From positions 1,550,001-1,614,000 of the forward strand of contig JAUCFP010000006.1 of assembly GCA_030348385.1 (NCBI GenBank): a DNA stretch of 64,000 bases, given 5' to 3'. The DNA is from Cytobacillus sp. NJ13 (GTDB taxonomy: Bacteria; Bacillota; Bacilli; Bacillales; Cytobacillaceae). A model generated the notes under the pieces. The model was not told the DNA's origin. It was given only the letters and a program-made list of their open reading frames with translations, and searched no databases. Shown one piece after another: positions 35,299 to 44,158 of the stretch; position 1 is the stretch's first letter; every line of letters begins with the position of its first letter. The position numbers and the translations under genes were made by a program.

Positions 35299-35395
35299 TG
35301 GCGGGACCGCCTGGGAATCGAACCCAGCTGACCTGGCACGCAGGTCACAAGCGGTTTTGAAGACCGTGGAGGGCACCAGCACCCCAATCAGCCCC
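35299..35395 (-). tRNA. selC: tRNA-Sec, anticodon TCA
   Basis: A 97-nt gene including encoded CCA and discriminator G73. The 8-nt acceptor arm GGGGCTGA pairs with GCGGTCCC (seven pairs with two G-U, last A-G). Anticodon stem CGGT/ACCG encloses TTCAAA with TCA. The long variable arm GACCTGCGTGCCAGGTC and T-arm CTGGG/CCCAG fit bacterial selenocysteine tRNAs. A TTGAAA-17-TATAAT promoter starts about 15 bp upstream. It implies selenoprotein synthesis, though no sel gene is in the window. The island is inserted in its 3' part. Confidence 0.88.
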
Positions 35396-35410
35396 GTAAA
35401 GACTCTTCCT

Positions 35411-35439
35411 ATTATAAAGGCAAATGGTGCTGCTTTCAA
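35411..35439 (-). promoter_or_regulatory. Promoter of tRNA-Sec
   Basis: Minus strand -35 TTGAAA (35439-35434), 17-bp spacer, -10 TATAAT (35416-35411), ending 15 bp before the tRNA 5' end. Confidence 0.75.
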
Positions 35440-35518
35440 GACTAATGCTTCCTTTCTTGTCGTTTGGCGGGACAAGGCTTATAATAAGGACAGGAAAATA
35501 TGTGTGTAGGTGAAGGAA

Positions 35519-35944
35519 ATGCTACAAGGCTGGTTTATGTATTTTATATTGTTTTGGGTTGTTGTTTTGATTTCTTTCTTCGCGATCGGCGGCTTTTTTA
35601 TGTTCCGCAAATTCTTAAAGCGAATGCCGAAAGAAGATGGCAAATCAGATTTGGATTGGGAAGAGCATTATGTCAATGAAACGCGCCATCTTTGGCAGCA
35701 GAAGGAAAAAGATTTGCTTGAGGATCTCGTAAGTCCAGTGCCTGAACTGTTCAGGGATGTAGCAAGAATGAAAATAGCCGGAAAAATCGGCGAACTTGCC
35801 CTAAAGGAAAAGGCAGCACAAATTAATCAGGACCTCCTGATTCGAGGCTATATTCTAGCCACTCCAAAACGGGATCACAAATTCCTGCGAAAGAAATTGA
35901 CAGAAAAACAGATAAACATGACTCCATATGAACATTTATTCTAA
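35519..35944 (+). CDS. yneK: YneK-like protein (DUF2621)
   Basis: About 141 residues: one N-terminal membrane segment (about 3-27, LFWVVVLISFFAIGGFFMF) followed by a charged cytoplasmic domain ending in KINMTPYEHLF-type residues. It matches YneK of B. subtilis, which also lies next to ccdC facing it. Function unknown. The frame starts at GTG 35510 but ATG 35519 has AGGTGAAGG upstream. A terminator follows at once. Confidence 0.78.
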   Translation: MLQGWFMYFILFWVVVLISFFAIGGFFMFRKFLKRMPKEDGKSDLDWEEHYVNETRHLWQQKEKDLLEDLVSPVPELFRDVARMKIAGKIGELALKEKAAQINQDLLIRGYILATPKRDHKFLRKKLTEKQINMTPYEHLF

Positions 35945-35945
35945 G

Positions 35946-35976
35946 CCATTTCGGATCTCCGAAATGGTTTTTTATT
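35946..35976 (+). terminator. Terminator of yneK
   Basis: CCATTTCGG-ATCT-CCGAAATGG with TTTTTTATT right after the stop. Confidence 0.88.
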
Positions 35977-36055
35977 ATTCCGAACTTAAAAAAGGATACT
36001 CTCTAACTTTATTGAATAGAAATGAAGAGTACTCTACCCAAAAAGGAGAAATCCA

Positions 36056-36550
36056 ATGACCACAAAAGAAGTCTTACTAAAACAGCTATCCGCCTGCCTC
36101 GACCAGCCCAATTGGTTTGTCCCGTTATCAGCTGCCATCGAAGGACTATCAGCAAAAGAAGCATCATTCAAGTCTGGAACCGCCAATTCGGTCTGGCAGA
36201 TCGTCACCCACCTTACCTTCTGGAATGACCGCTATCTAACAAGATTCAAAGAATTGCCTCTCGCTCAAACCCATATCGCAAATGACGAAACATTCAGCAC
36301 CAATGAATCCGTTACTGAAGAGGATTGGCACTCTGCCAAAAAAGCTCTTCAAAACGTATTGTCTGAATGGATCAAAGCCCTGGAAGAATGCAGTGAAGAA
36401 AAGCTTCTCTCATCCGCCTACCAGGAACCAATTGAACCCTGGTCGTCTGTCATTTCCAATCTAACCATCCACAACGCCTATCACATCGGCCAAATCGTAG
36501 AAATCAGGAAGATGTATGGACTTTGGGACCCCAAGAATGGTGTCCATTAA
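36056..36550 (+). CDS. DinB/YfiT-family putative metal-dependent thiol transferase
   Basis: A 164-residue four-helix-bundle protein of the DinB superfamily. Metal-binding His are visible in WQIVTHLTFWNDRY (near residue 50) and HNAYHIGQI (near residue 145). In Firmicutes this family includes bacillithiol S-transferases that detoxify electrophiles. The ATG follows AAAAGGAGAAATCCA. Terminated by the bidirectional hairpin at 36564-36592. It is monocistronic, and its physiological substrate is unknown. Confidence 0.85.
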   Translation: MTTKEVLLKQLSACLDQPNWFVPLSAAIEGLSAKEASFKSGTANSVWQIVTHLTFWNDRYLTRFKELPLAQTHIANDETFSTNESVTEEDWHSAKKALQNVLSEWIKALEECSEEKLLSSAYQEPIEPWSSVISNLTIHNAYHIGQIVEIRKMYGLWDPKNGVH

Positions 36551-36563
36551 TCCAAACACAAAA

Positions 36564-36592
36564 ATCCGCCGAGCCCATGCCCGGCGGATTTC
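36564..36592. terminator. Bidirectional terminator between the DinB-like gene and ccdC
   Basis: AATCCGCCG pairs with CGGCGGATT around GCCCATGCC, in the 48-bp gap between convergent genes. Confidence 0.75.
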
Positions 36593-36598
36593 ATTCTA

Positions 36599-37087
36599 TC
36601 AAGTTGTTTTCGGATTCCCTGACCCATGCAGCTCCTGATGAAGCTTCCGGTAATTCATATACATCGCTATCCTCCACGGTAAGATCATTGAAAACGCGAG
36701 AATCCAGAACATACCGCTCAGCTGACCATAGTCAATCGTTGAGCTAAGGACCATTTTTCCACTAATCCGGATTACAAGCAATCCTATCAATATAAAAGCG
36801 AATGCCTTGGAACGCTTCAGATAAATATCGCTATCCCTGATTTCAAAGGAGGATGTTTTAATTAAAAGGATGGAAAACAGCATTCCAACTGTGGCTGCTT
36901 CCAGTATCTCCATTGGGGTAACGCGAAAATAAGGAACGACAAACATAAGAGCACCTGTGCTCATAAAAATCGGCGGCAAGATGATTTTCTTGGCGGAAGC
37001 CGGCTTTTTTGCGGCCTTCATGCGGATGAACATCACGAAGATCGCCATAAAAACGGCACCGATTGATGAAATTAATACAAAGTCCAT
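36599..37087 (-). CDS. ccdC: CcdC family membrane protein
   Basis: A 162-residue protein with four to five membrane segments (VLISSIGAVFMAIFVMFI near the start, later LVIRISGKMVLSS). It matches CcdC/YneJ, encoded beside ccdA and yneI in B. subtilis. CcdC is linked to the ccd locus for cytochrome c maturation but is dispensable there. Synteny strengthens the call. Confidence 0.85.
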   Translation of the reverse strand: MDFVLISSIGAVFMAIFVMFIRMKAAKKPASAKKIILPPIFMSTGALMFVVPYFRVTPMEILEAATVGMLFSILLIKTSSFEIRDSDIYLKRSKAFAFILIGLLVIRISGKMVLSSTIDYGQLSGMFWILAFSMILPWRIAMYMNYRKLHQELHGSGNPKTT

Positions 37088-37238
37088 TCGATTTCATCCT
37101 CTATTTCATTTGATTACTAACCATATTATATCTTAATAGGCTTGATTTAGGTACTCAGAAGGATAAAAGTTCAATAAAAAAGCCACTCCAGCTGATACCC
37201 GGACACATCCTTATGTCCAGGGTACCCTGAGTCATCTC

Positions 37239-37598
37239 TTAGCTTAATACCCGATTCACAGCTTCTAATACACGGCCTTCATCAAATGGTTTTATGATAA
37301 AATCTTTCGCGCCAGCTTCAATGGATTCAACCACTACCTTCTGCTGGCCCATGGCTGAACACATAATTACTTTTGCATTAGGGTTGTCCCTCTTAATTTC
37401 CCTGACAGCTTCAAGTCCGCTCATTTCAGGCATTGTGATATCCATCATCACCAGATCAGGTTTTAGAGTTTCGAATAGGTGCACGGCTTCTATTCCGTTC
37501 TCCCCTTCTCCCACAATTTCATGGTCTGCTTTTTTCAAAATGCTGCCAAGGGTAACTCTCATAAACTTTGCATCATCTACTATTAAAATTCTCGCCAC
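37239..37598 (-). CDS. yneI: CheY-like response regulator YneI
   Basis: A 119-residue stand-alone receiver domain: ARILIVDDAKFM, phosphoacceptor D in PDLVMMDITMPEMSG, then MCSAMGQ and FIIKPFD with the conserved Lys. There is no output domain. In B. subtilis the same gene (ccdB/yneI) lies between ccdA and ccdC. The start is GTG 37598 after AAGGGGG; an in-frame ATG at 37622 lacks spacing. Confidence 0.9.
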   Translation of the reverse strand: MARILIVDDAKFMRVTLGSILKKADHEIVGEGENGIEAVHLFETLKPDLVMMDITMPEMSGLEAVREIKRDNPNAKVIMCSAMGQQKVVVESIEAGAKDFIIKPFDEGRVLEAVNRVLS

Positions 37599-37835
37599 CG
37601 CTATTTCCCCCTTGTAGTGCATTGGAAGCTATATCTCTATTATACTACATTCATAGTAAAAAATACCCATAAAAACAATTATAAAACATCCAATAGAAAA
37701 AAATATTCCTTTAGAGAGATACACTTTTCCACGCCCAAGGAACACATATTTCAATATATCGAAGTATCAGATTAATTTCAATTGAAAGAATATGACAAAT
37801 TTCGACCAGCTGACATAGCCCTTTTTGCTTATAGC

Positions 37836-37872
37836 AAAAAAAGAAGCACATTCCCAATTTGAATGTGCTCCT
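37836..37872 (-). terminator. Terminator of ccdA
   Basis: AGGAGCACATTC pairs with GAATGTGCTTCT, then a run of seven Ts on the minus strand. Confidence 0.85.
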
Positions 37873-37877
37873 GCTTT

Positions 37878-38585
37878 TTAGAAACCTGTAAATCCGCCAA
37901 ATAACGGTGAAAGTATCGCAATAATTTTTGTCATCCAGTCAAAGAATAAGACAACACCCATGATCATCATCAATACGCCGCCGATTTTCATAATCTTGGC
38001 GCTGTTTCGTCTGATCCATTGCAGCTTGCCGACAAAGAACGAAAGCACAAAGAATGGAATTCCGAAACCAAGGATATAGGCAATCATATAAACCATTGCT
38101 GAGCTTGGATTAGATGCTGCGAGTGAAATCACGGCTCCGAGAATCGGTCCTGTACACGGGGTCCAGCCGGCAGCAAATGCCATTCCGATTAATACCGAAC
38201 CAAGCAATCCGGCAGGACGGTTTTTAAACTCGAATCGTCTTTCTTTCATTAAGAATTCCGGCTTGATGACTCCCACTACCAGCAGGCCAAAGAAGAAGAT
38301 AAATATTGCCCCAAGCTGGCGGATGAGGTCTTGATATTCAGTAAAGAAACGGCCAATAAAAGTAGTCCCAAACCCAATTGCAATAAAAATAGCCGAAAAT
38401 CCAAGCAGGAAGAATAGCGTGTGCAGCATGCTCCGTCTTTGCAGCATCGCATTCTCTTCTTTAATCTCCCCTACAGACATTCCTGTAATATACGATAAGA
38501 ATGCTGGATATAACGGCAGGCAGCAAGGTGAAATGAAGCTTAAGAACCCTGCCCCTAATGCAATAAATACATTCAAATCTGTCAT
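37878..38585 (-). CDS. ccdA: Cytochrome c biogenesis protein CcdA
   Basis: About 235 residues with six membrane segments. Two redox Cys sites are visible: [16 protein letters not shown] (first TM) and [12 protein letters not shown] (fourth TM). It transfers electrons across the membrane from cytosolic thioredoxin to extracytoplasmic thiol-disulfide proteins for cytochrome c maturation and spore synthesis. The start ATG 38585 follows AGGAGTTGTGACT, with GTG at 38591 less likely. Confidence 0.93.
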   Translation of the reverse strand: MTDLNVFIALGAGFLSFISPCCLPLYPAFLSYITGMSVGEIKEENAMLQRRSMLHTLFFLLGFSAIFIAIGFGTTFIGRFFTEYQDLIRQLGAIFIFFFGLLVVGVIKPEFLMKERRFEFKNRPAGLLGSVLIGMAFAAGWTPCTGPILGAVISLAASNPSSAMVYMIAYILGFGIPFFVLSFFVGKLQWIRRNSAKIMKIGGVLMMIMGVVLFFDWMTKIIAILSPLFGGFTGF

Positions 38586-38931
38586 AGTCACAACTCCTGA
38601 TACTCATTCATTCCCATTTCATTCTAACAAATCCCATATAGAAAAGATAATGGATAGAATGTGAACATTTTGTGTCCTGAAAATTTCACACATTTCTGAG
38701 TAAACCAACTGCTATTATAATAATTGATATTAAATTTCAACCTAAAACATGTATTTTTAATGTAAATGTTATTAAAGTTTAAAACAAGTTTCTTTTGAAT
38801 TAATTACCATAATTCGATATACTAGTATAGGACTTAACAAATTCTGTTATTATCTTTCAGCTTTTGACATGGAACCGAATTGGCAGAGTAAGGCCTACAT
38901 ATAAGAAATAATCAGAGAGGAACTATTGGCC

Positions 38932-39102
38932 ATGTGTAAACAGGAACTGCTTACATTGATTGAACAAAAAAGAACAGAGTTAATTCAAGTGGCCATGAAA
39001 AGCGGCTTAAGCTCTGCCGCAGCAATCCGGTACAGCCAGGAACTGGATGCCCTATTAAATGAATATAACCGAACCTTTATAAAAAAAGTGCAGACACATT
39101 AA
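38932..39102 (+). CDS. ynzD: Spo0E-like phosphorelay phosphatase
   Basis: A 56-residue protein absent from longer gene lists. The motif YSQELDALLNEY (near residue 38) after LIEQKRTEL is the Spo0E family pattern SxELDxLIxxY. Spo0E-type proteins remove phosphate from Spo0A. B. subtilis YnzD sits at the same place next to ccdA. Upstream AGAGAGGAACTATTGGCC gives a ribosome site AGAGAGG at about 12 nt. Confidence 0.85.
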   Translation: MCKQELLTLIEQKRTELIQVAMKSGLSSAAAIRYSQELDALLNEYNRTFIKKVQTH

Positions 39103-39179
39103 GAAACAGCCATGCAACCAATGCAGGCTGTTTTTTACATTCATTTCTCTTCATGAATCCTTCTCTATATCCTTAACAT

Positions 39180-39587
39180 CTATTTATTAATAACAATCGA
39201 TAATTTGTAGTTTGCATGCTTATTCAAGTGTGTTAAAAATTGATCTAACCGTTCATTAGATGGGAATTTGCATTCCAGCAGATAACAGCCATCTCCGCTG
39301 ATTTTAAAATTATGAATGATTTCCTCCTGTGCTTTGACAAAAGTCAGATACGGCTGATGATACATACTTTGAGTAATAACCGTAATAAAAGCATGGATGT
39401 GAAATCCTAATTTATCCTGGTTTACTTTGATTGTGTATCCTTCAATAACGCCCTGATCTTCTAATTTCGCCACTCTTGATGCTGCCGCCTGGCCAGTTAA
39501 ATGGACTTTCCCCCCCAGCTCCTTCATGGTGATCCGGCTGTTTTTGGACAGTTCCTCTAAAATACGCTGATCCGTATGATCCAGCAT
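39180..39587 (-). CDS. Lrp/AsnC-family transcriptional regulator
   Basis: About 135 residues. N-terminal winged HTH: ILEELSKNSRITMKELG and TGQAAASRVAKLEDQGVI. A RAM/αβ ligand-binding domain follows (HAFITVITQ, ISGDGCYLLECKF). It starts at ATG 39587 after AAAGGAG. It is divergent from the MBL gene at 39706 with a 118-bp gap, so it probably controls it. Confidence 0.9.
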   Translation of the reverse strand: MLDHTDQRILEELSKNSRITMKELGGKVHLTGQAAASRVAKLEDQGVIEGYTIKVNQDKLGFHIHAFITVITQSMYHQPYLTFVKAQEEIIHNFKISGDGCYLLECKFPSNERLDQFLTHLNKHANYKLSIVINK

Positions 39588-39705
39588 TTCTTCAACTCCT
39601 TTCACTTTTCAAGTTAAACGGCAAAAAGACTTGATTTTATCTATGTAAGTGCCAATGGGTCCTAGTATAAACTATACGTAAATCAAAGAAAAGGAGTACA
39701 TTAAT

Positions 39706-40467
39706 ATGAATATACAGCAAATCCGTAACGCTACACTAGTTGTCCAATATGCAGGGAAAAAGTTTTTAATTGACCCTTTCTTAGCAGAAAAAGGGACTTA
39801 CCCGCCTTTCCCGAATTCATTAAGGCAAGATCAAAACAATCCTTTAACGGAGTTGCCAGTCTCCATTGATGAGATCATTCATAATGTGGATGCCGTGATT
39901 GTTACCCACCTGCATTTAGACCACTTTGATGATGCAGCCAAAGAAGCATTGCCAAAGGACATTAAAATGTTTGTGCAAAATGAAGAAGATGCTGCTGAAG
40001 TGAAAAATGCAGGTTTTAATAATATTGAAGTCCTCCATGAAGATACATTTTTTGGAGATATCCAACTAATAAAAACAAAGGGCGAACATGGCAGGGGCGA
40101 AATTTTAAAACTGGCCGGTCTTGTTTGTGGAGTGGTCTTCAAACATCACTGTGAAAAAACACTTTATGTAGCAGGAGATACAGTTTGGTATGATGCTGTT
40201 CAGGAAGTCATTGAAACACACAATCCTGAAGTCATTGTAGTAAATGGCGGAGATAACCAGTTTCTTGAAGGCGGCTCGCTTGTTATGGGGAAAGAGGATA
40301 TCTATGCAGTTTCCAAAGCTGCCCCAGATGCCAAGATTATTTCTGTCCATATGGAGGCGGTCAACCATTGGACACTCTCAAAAGAGGAATTAAAAAGCTA
40401 CAGTAAAGACAAAGGAATCTCCCATCAAGTATTAGTGCCTGAAGATGGAGAATCCTACACCTTTTAA
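39706..40467 (+). CDS. MBL-fold hydrolase, UlaG-like
   Basis: A 253-residue metallo-beta-lactamase-fold protein: NIQQIRNATLVVQYAG, metal site VTHLHLDHFDD, VAGDTVWYD and VHMEAVNHWTLS. The layout resembles UlaG-type lactonases; substrate unknown. ATG follows AAAGGAG. Monocistronic, ended by a bidirectional terminator. Confidence 0.88.
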   Translation: MNIQQIRNATLVVQYAGKKFLIDPFLAEKGTYPPFPNSLRQDQNNPLTELPVSIDEIIHNVDAVIVTHLHLDHFDDAAKEALPKDIKMFVQNEEDAAEVKNAGFNNIEVLHEDTFFGDIQLIKTKGEHGRGEILKLAGLVCGVVFKHHCEKTLYVAGDTVWYDAVQEVIETHNPEVIVVNGGDNQFLEGGSLVMGKEDIYAVSKAAPDAKIISVHMEAVNHWTLSKEELKSYSKDKGISHQVLVPEDGESYTF

Positions 40468-40473
40468 GAAACA

Positions 40474-40505
40474 AAAAGACGTGTGGGCAATCACACGTCT
40501 TTTCT
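40474..40505. terminator. Bidirectional terminator
   Basis: AAAAGACGTGTG-GGCAAT-CACACGTCTTTT between the MBL gene and the ABC exporter genes. Confidence 0.9.
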
Positions 40506-40506
40506 A

Positions 40507-42300
40507 TTAACCTACTGCATCTTCCACTTTCTCAGCGGACCCGTTCTGAAGCAGATACATTTTATGATACAAGCCGCGCTTTGCAAGCAATTCCTGATGC
40601 GTTCCTCTTTCTACTATTTCCCCTTGATGAAGAACGAGAATCAGTTCTGCATCCTGTATCGTAGACAATCGATGAGCAATCGCAATTGTCGTGCGGCCCT
40701 TCCGCATTTTTCCCAGTGCGGTTTGTATCGCTTCCTCTGTTTCTGTATCAATATTGGCTGTTGCTTCATCCAGGACAAGAATTTTCGGATTGGCAGCAAT
40801 TGTTCTTGCAAATGCAATAAGCTGTCTTTGCCCGCTCGAGAAAGTCGATCCGCGCTCAACCACCGCATGCTCATATCCGTCTTCCAGCTTATCTATGAAT
40901 GTATGGGCCTGAACAAACTGAGCGGCAGCTTTAATCTCTTCAACTGTCATTTTCTTATTATGAAGTCTGATGTTATCCTTAATCGTCCCGAAAAATAGGA
41001 AAGGATCCTGAAGGACTAGCCCCATCTTCGTGCGCAATTCTTCAGCTGAATAAGACTTAATGCTTTTTCCGTCAATGAAAATATCGCCGCGCTCATATTC
41101 ATAGAATCGCATCATTAAATTAATGATTGAGCTCTTGCCGCTGCCGGTATGGCCAACCAGGGCAACTGTTTCACCCGGCTTGGCTGTAAAAGTAATATTT
41201 TTCAATACATCCCGTTTGCCGTCATAGGAGAAGCTGAGGTTCCTGAACTCAATCTCTCCCTCCATAATTCCATCAGACAGGTTATCCTCCTGTGCCGGAG
41301 CAAGTTCCTTTTCGTCCAGCAGCGCAAACGCTCTTGAAGCCGCAATGATTGCCTGCTGATACATAGAAAGCCTCATCATGATCTGATTCACAGGCTCAAA
41401 GAAGCGGTCCAGATAGCTGACAAAGGCATACAGCACACCGATTTCGATCGGACTGTTAAAGGAAGAAATACCAAAGAAGCTCAATACAATAATAAGTGCC
41501 AGAACATACACAAGGTCAATGGCCGGCCTTAACAGCAGACCATCCATTTTGATATTGCGCATACCTGCTTGGTAATGCTGCTCATTGATATCGCCAAATT
41601 CCTTCCGCAGCCTTTTTTCCTGCCTGAATACCTGGATGATGGACATTCCCTGCAGTGATTCACTCAGCTTTGCATTCAGCTGGCTCAGCCTTTCCCTTAA
41701 GTCCTTATAAAATACCGAACTGTATTTACGGTACGTGCGAATGATAATAAAAAGAATCGGGAGAATCACCAGGCAGAATAGGGCCAGCTTCACATTCAGG
41801 ATAAACATCGCCACAAAGATCCCTGTCAGCAGGAAGGCTCCCTGAATGAAGGTAACCAGTACACTGACAAACATATCTTTAATTGCCTCTGTATCATTGG
41901 TAACCCTTGATACAATGCTTCCGGCAGGCGTTTTATCAAAGTATCTCAAGCCCAGTGACTGAACTTTTGAAAAGACATCCACACGCAGCTGCTGAATGAT
42001 TTTAAGCGCAATTTCCTGAAATTTCAGCAGCTGAAAATAGGATACCAGCACATTCATAATTTGAATGCCCAGATAGGCTGCACCAAGGGCAAATAACGGC
42101 TCGAAAACCAGGTTCCTTGGTGTTAAATAATCATCAATAAAAATTTTGACAAGAATCGGCCCTAGGATGTCTCCAATCGTCGTTAACAGAAGCAGACTGA
42201 AGGCAAGTATAATTGTTTTCTTATGCGGTTTTGTATTGGAAAGCAGCCGGAAAAGGACCTTCCGCTGCTCTTTTCCCTTCATAATCGGTGTCTTTTCCAT
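40507..42300 (-). CDS. Heterodimeric ABC multidrug exporter subunit (YheH-like)
   Basis: About 597 residues: a six-TM exporter domain then an NBD with Walker A GHTGSGKSS, Q-loop LVLQDPFLF, signature FSSGQRQ, Walker B KILVLDEATANID and switch AHRLS. The signature reads FSSGQ where the partner has LSGGQ, as in asymmetric heterodimers such as BmrC/BmrD. The start ATG 42300 has GGGGGAT upstream, 4 bp after the partner stop; an earlier frame to 42324 overlaps. Likely drug or lipid efflux. Confidence 0.88.
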   Translation of the reverse strand: MEKTPIMKGKEQRKVLFRLLSNTKPHKKTIILAFSLLLLTTIGDILGPILVKIFIDDYLTPRNLVFEPLFALGAAYLGIQIMNVLVSYFQLLKFQEIALKIIQQLRVDVFSKVQSLGLRYFDKTPAGSIVSRVTNDTEAIKDMFVSVLVTFIQGAFLLTGIFVAMFILNVKLALFCLVILPILFIIIRTYRKYSSVFYKDLRERLSQLNAKLSESLQGMSIIQVFRQEKRLRKEFGDINEQHYQAGMRNIKMDGLLLRPAIDLVYVLALIIVLSFFGISSFNSPIEIGVLYAFVSYLDRFFEPVNQIMMRLSMYQQAIIAASRAFALLDEKELAPAQEDNLSDGIMEGEIEFRNLSFSYDGKRDVLKNITFTAKPGETVALVGHTGSGKSSIINLMMRFYEYERGDIFIDGKSIKSYSAEELRTKMGLVLQDPFLFFGTIKDNIRLHNKKMTVEEIKAAAQFVQAHTFIDKLEDGYEHAVVERGSTFSSGQRQLIAFARTIAANPKILVLDEATANIDTETEEAIQTALGKMRKGRTTIAIAHRLSTIQDAELILVLHQGEIVERGTHQELLAKRGLYHKMYLLQNGSAEKVEDAVG

Positions 42301-42304
42301 AGTC

Positions 42305-44053
42305 TTATCCCCCATGCTCCACAAGCTCTTCCAGCTGCTGACGCAGATACATATTCTTATACCAGCCTTCTTCAGCCATCAGTTCCTCATGTGATCCCTG
42401 CTGAACAATTTTCCCTTCATCCATCACCAATATGAGATTCGCATGCTGAATGGCGCTCAGCCTGTGAGCGGTTATGATCGTTGTCTTGCCTGCCCGCTCA
42501 CCACGCAATGAAGCGAGAATCGCTTCCTCTGTTTTCGCATCAACGGCAGAAAGGGAGTCATCCAAAATCAATACTTCCGGTTTCATCAGAATGGCTCGTG
42601 CAATGGAAATACGCTGCTTCTGTCCTCCGGATAGCGAGACCCCTCTTTCTCCAACAACGGTTTTATATCCATCTGTGAAATCGAGAATATCTTCATGGAT
42701 ATTGGCCAGTTTCGCTGCCGCATAAATATCTTCAAGGTCTGCATCTGGCCTAGTGAAAGCGATATTTTCCGCAACGGTGGCCGAGAACAGGAAGTGCTCC
42801 TGCGGGACATAGCCAATCGCTTCCCTCAGTTTTTCGATTTTATAGCGATTTATTGGATGTCCGGCAAAAATTATTTCCCCTTTATAGCCTTCAAACTCAC
42901 GGATCAATAGCTTCAGCAGTGTGGTTTTGCCAGCACCCGTTTTACCTGCTATGCCGAGAGTCTCTCCTCTTTCCAGTCTAAAATGAATATCCTTAAGCAG
43001 CGCTTTCTGTTCACCCGGATAGGCGAACTCCTCAATCTTGTACGCAATATCACCGCTCGGAACTTCATTAATGCCAGTCTCATCATCCTTAATATCGATT
43101 TCTTCTGCAAGAAGCGCAGAGACTCGATCATAGGAGGCGCGGCCTCTCTCGACAATATTGAACAGCCAGCCAAATGCGAGCATCGGCCAAATCAGGAGAC
43201 CAAGATAGGTAGTAAATGAAACCAGCTGCCCGATTGTCAGCTCTCCTGCAATAACATATCTTGATCCAAATGCAATAGAAAGGAAGAAAGAGATCCCTAC
43301 AATAATGCTGATCGTCGGATCAAACAAAGAATCAACCCGTGCAACAGAAATGTTTTTTTGCACTACATCTTCTGACTGCCTTCGGAAATCTTCAATATCT
43401 TCTTTTTCCTGGCCGAATGTTTTAATGACTTTAATTCCTGAAACACTTTCCTGAGTTTTGTCATTCAGTGAAGAAAAAGCCTCCTGTGCTTTGTGGAACC
43501 GTTTATGAAGAAGTGTTCCATACCAGCTTGTCAAAAGTGCCATGAACGGCATTGGAATCAGACTGATCAATGTAAGCTTCCAGCTGATTGTTGTCGCCAT
43601 GGCGATGATAACGAAACCGCCTGTCGCCAGTGAATCGACAAATGTGAGGACCCCGGCGCCTGCTGTCTGCTGAATCGCCTGCAGATCATTTGTCGCATGG
43701 GCCATTAAATCCCCCACCCGCTTTTTCTGGTAGAAGGACTGTGACATATTCGTAAAATGCTGATAAAGCCTGTTGCGCAGGAGTTTGGACAGCTTAACGG
43801 CCGAACCGAAAATCATAATTCTCCAATAATAGCGGAGCACATACATCATGAGGGCAACAACAGCAAGAAGTCCAATCCACATTAATAATGCTTTTGCAGT
43901 CAGCTCGCCATTTTTAATCGAATCGACCACAATGCCGACAACCTTGGGCGGGACCAGCTGAAGCAGAGCCACAAATAACAGCAGAATGATCCCGTTTACA
44001 TAAGCTTTTTTCTCCTGTTTAAAAAACCACATCAAATCCAAAAAAACCTTCAT
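42305..44053 (-). CDS. Heterodimeric ABC multidrug exporter subunit (YheI-like)
   Basis: About 582 residues. Six TM segments precede an NBD with Walker A GKTGAGKTT, Q-loop YVPQEHFLF, signature SLSGGQKQR, Walker B EVLILDDSLSAVD and switch TAHRLSA. The Asp in place of Glu after Walker B (LDD) marks the degenerate catalytic site typical of heterodimer partners. ATG 44053 follows GGAGGATGGGGT; a frame extends to 44101 without a ribosome site. First gene of the two-gene operon. Confidence 0.88.
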   Translation of the reverse strand: MKVFLDLMWFFKQEKKAYVNGIILLLFVALLQLVPPKVVGIVVDSIKNGELTAKALLMWIGLLAVVALMMYVLRYYWRIMIFGSAVKLSKLLRNRLYQHFTNMSQSFYQKKRVGDLMAHATNDLQAIQQTAGAGVLTFVDSLATGGFVIIAMATTISWKLTLISLIPMPFMALLTSWYGTLLHKRFHKAQEAFSSLNDKTQESVSGIKVIKTFGQEKEDIEDFRRQSEDVVQKNISVARVDSLFDPTISIIVGISFFLSIAFGSRYVIAGELTIGQLVSFTTYLGLLIWPMLAFGWLFNIVERGRASYDRVSALLAEEIDIKDDETGINEVPSGDIAYKIEEFAYPGEQKALLKDIHFRLERGETLGIAGKTGAGKTTLLKLLIREFEGYKGEIIFAGHPINRYKIEKLREAIGYVPQEHFLFSATVAENIAFTRPDADLEDIYAAAKLANIHEDILDFTDGYKTVVGERGVSLSGGQKQRISIARAILMKPEVLILDDSLSAVDAKTEEAILASLRGERAGKTTIITAHRLSAIQHANLILVMDEGKIVQQGSHEELMAEEGWYKNMYLRQQLEELVEHGG

Positions 44054-44134
44054 ACCCCATCCTCCGAAATCCGAAACATAATAGCTTAAATAGTTTAACA
44101 AATATTGAGAAAATAAGGAAGATTTTTTCTCTCA

Positions 44135-44157
44135 GAAAAAAGCACCCTGACGGATGC
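44135..44157 (-). terminator. Terminator of the DUF6376 lipoprotein gene
   Basis: GCATCC-GTCA-GGGTGC then TTTTTT on the minus strand, directly past the stop. Confidence 0.85.
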
Positions 44158-44158
44158 T

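Noticed and set aside
35157..35475. Two minus-strand open frames across the tRNA-Sec
   Set aside because: They run through the tRNA and its promoter; the same kind of frame appears across the tRNA relic at 5106-5366. No ribosome sites.
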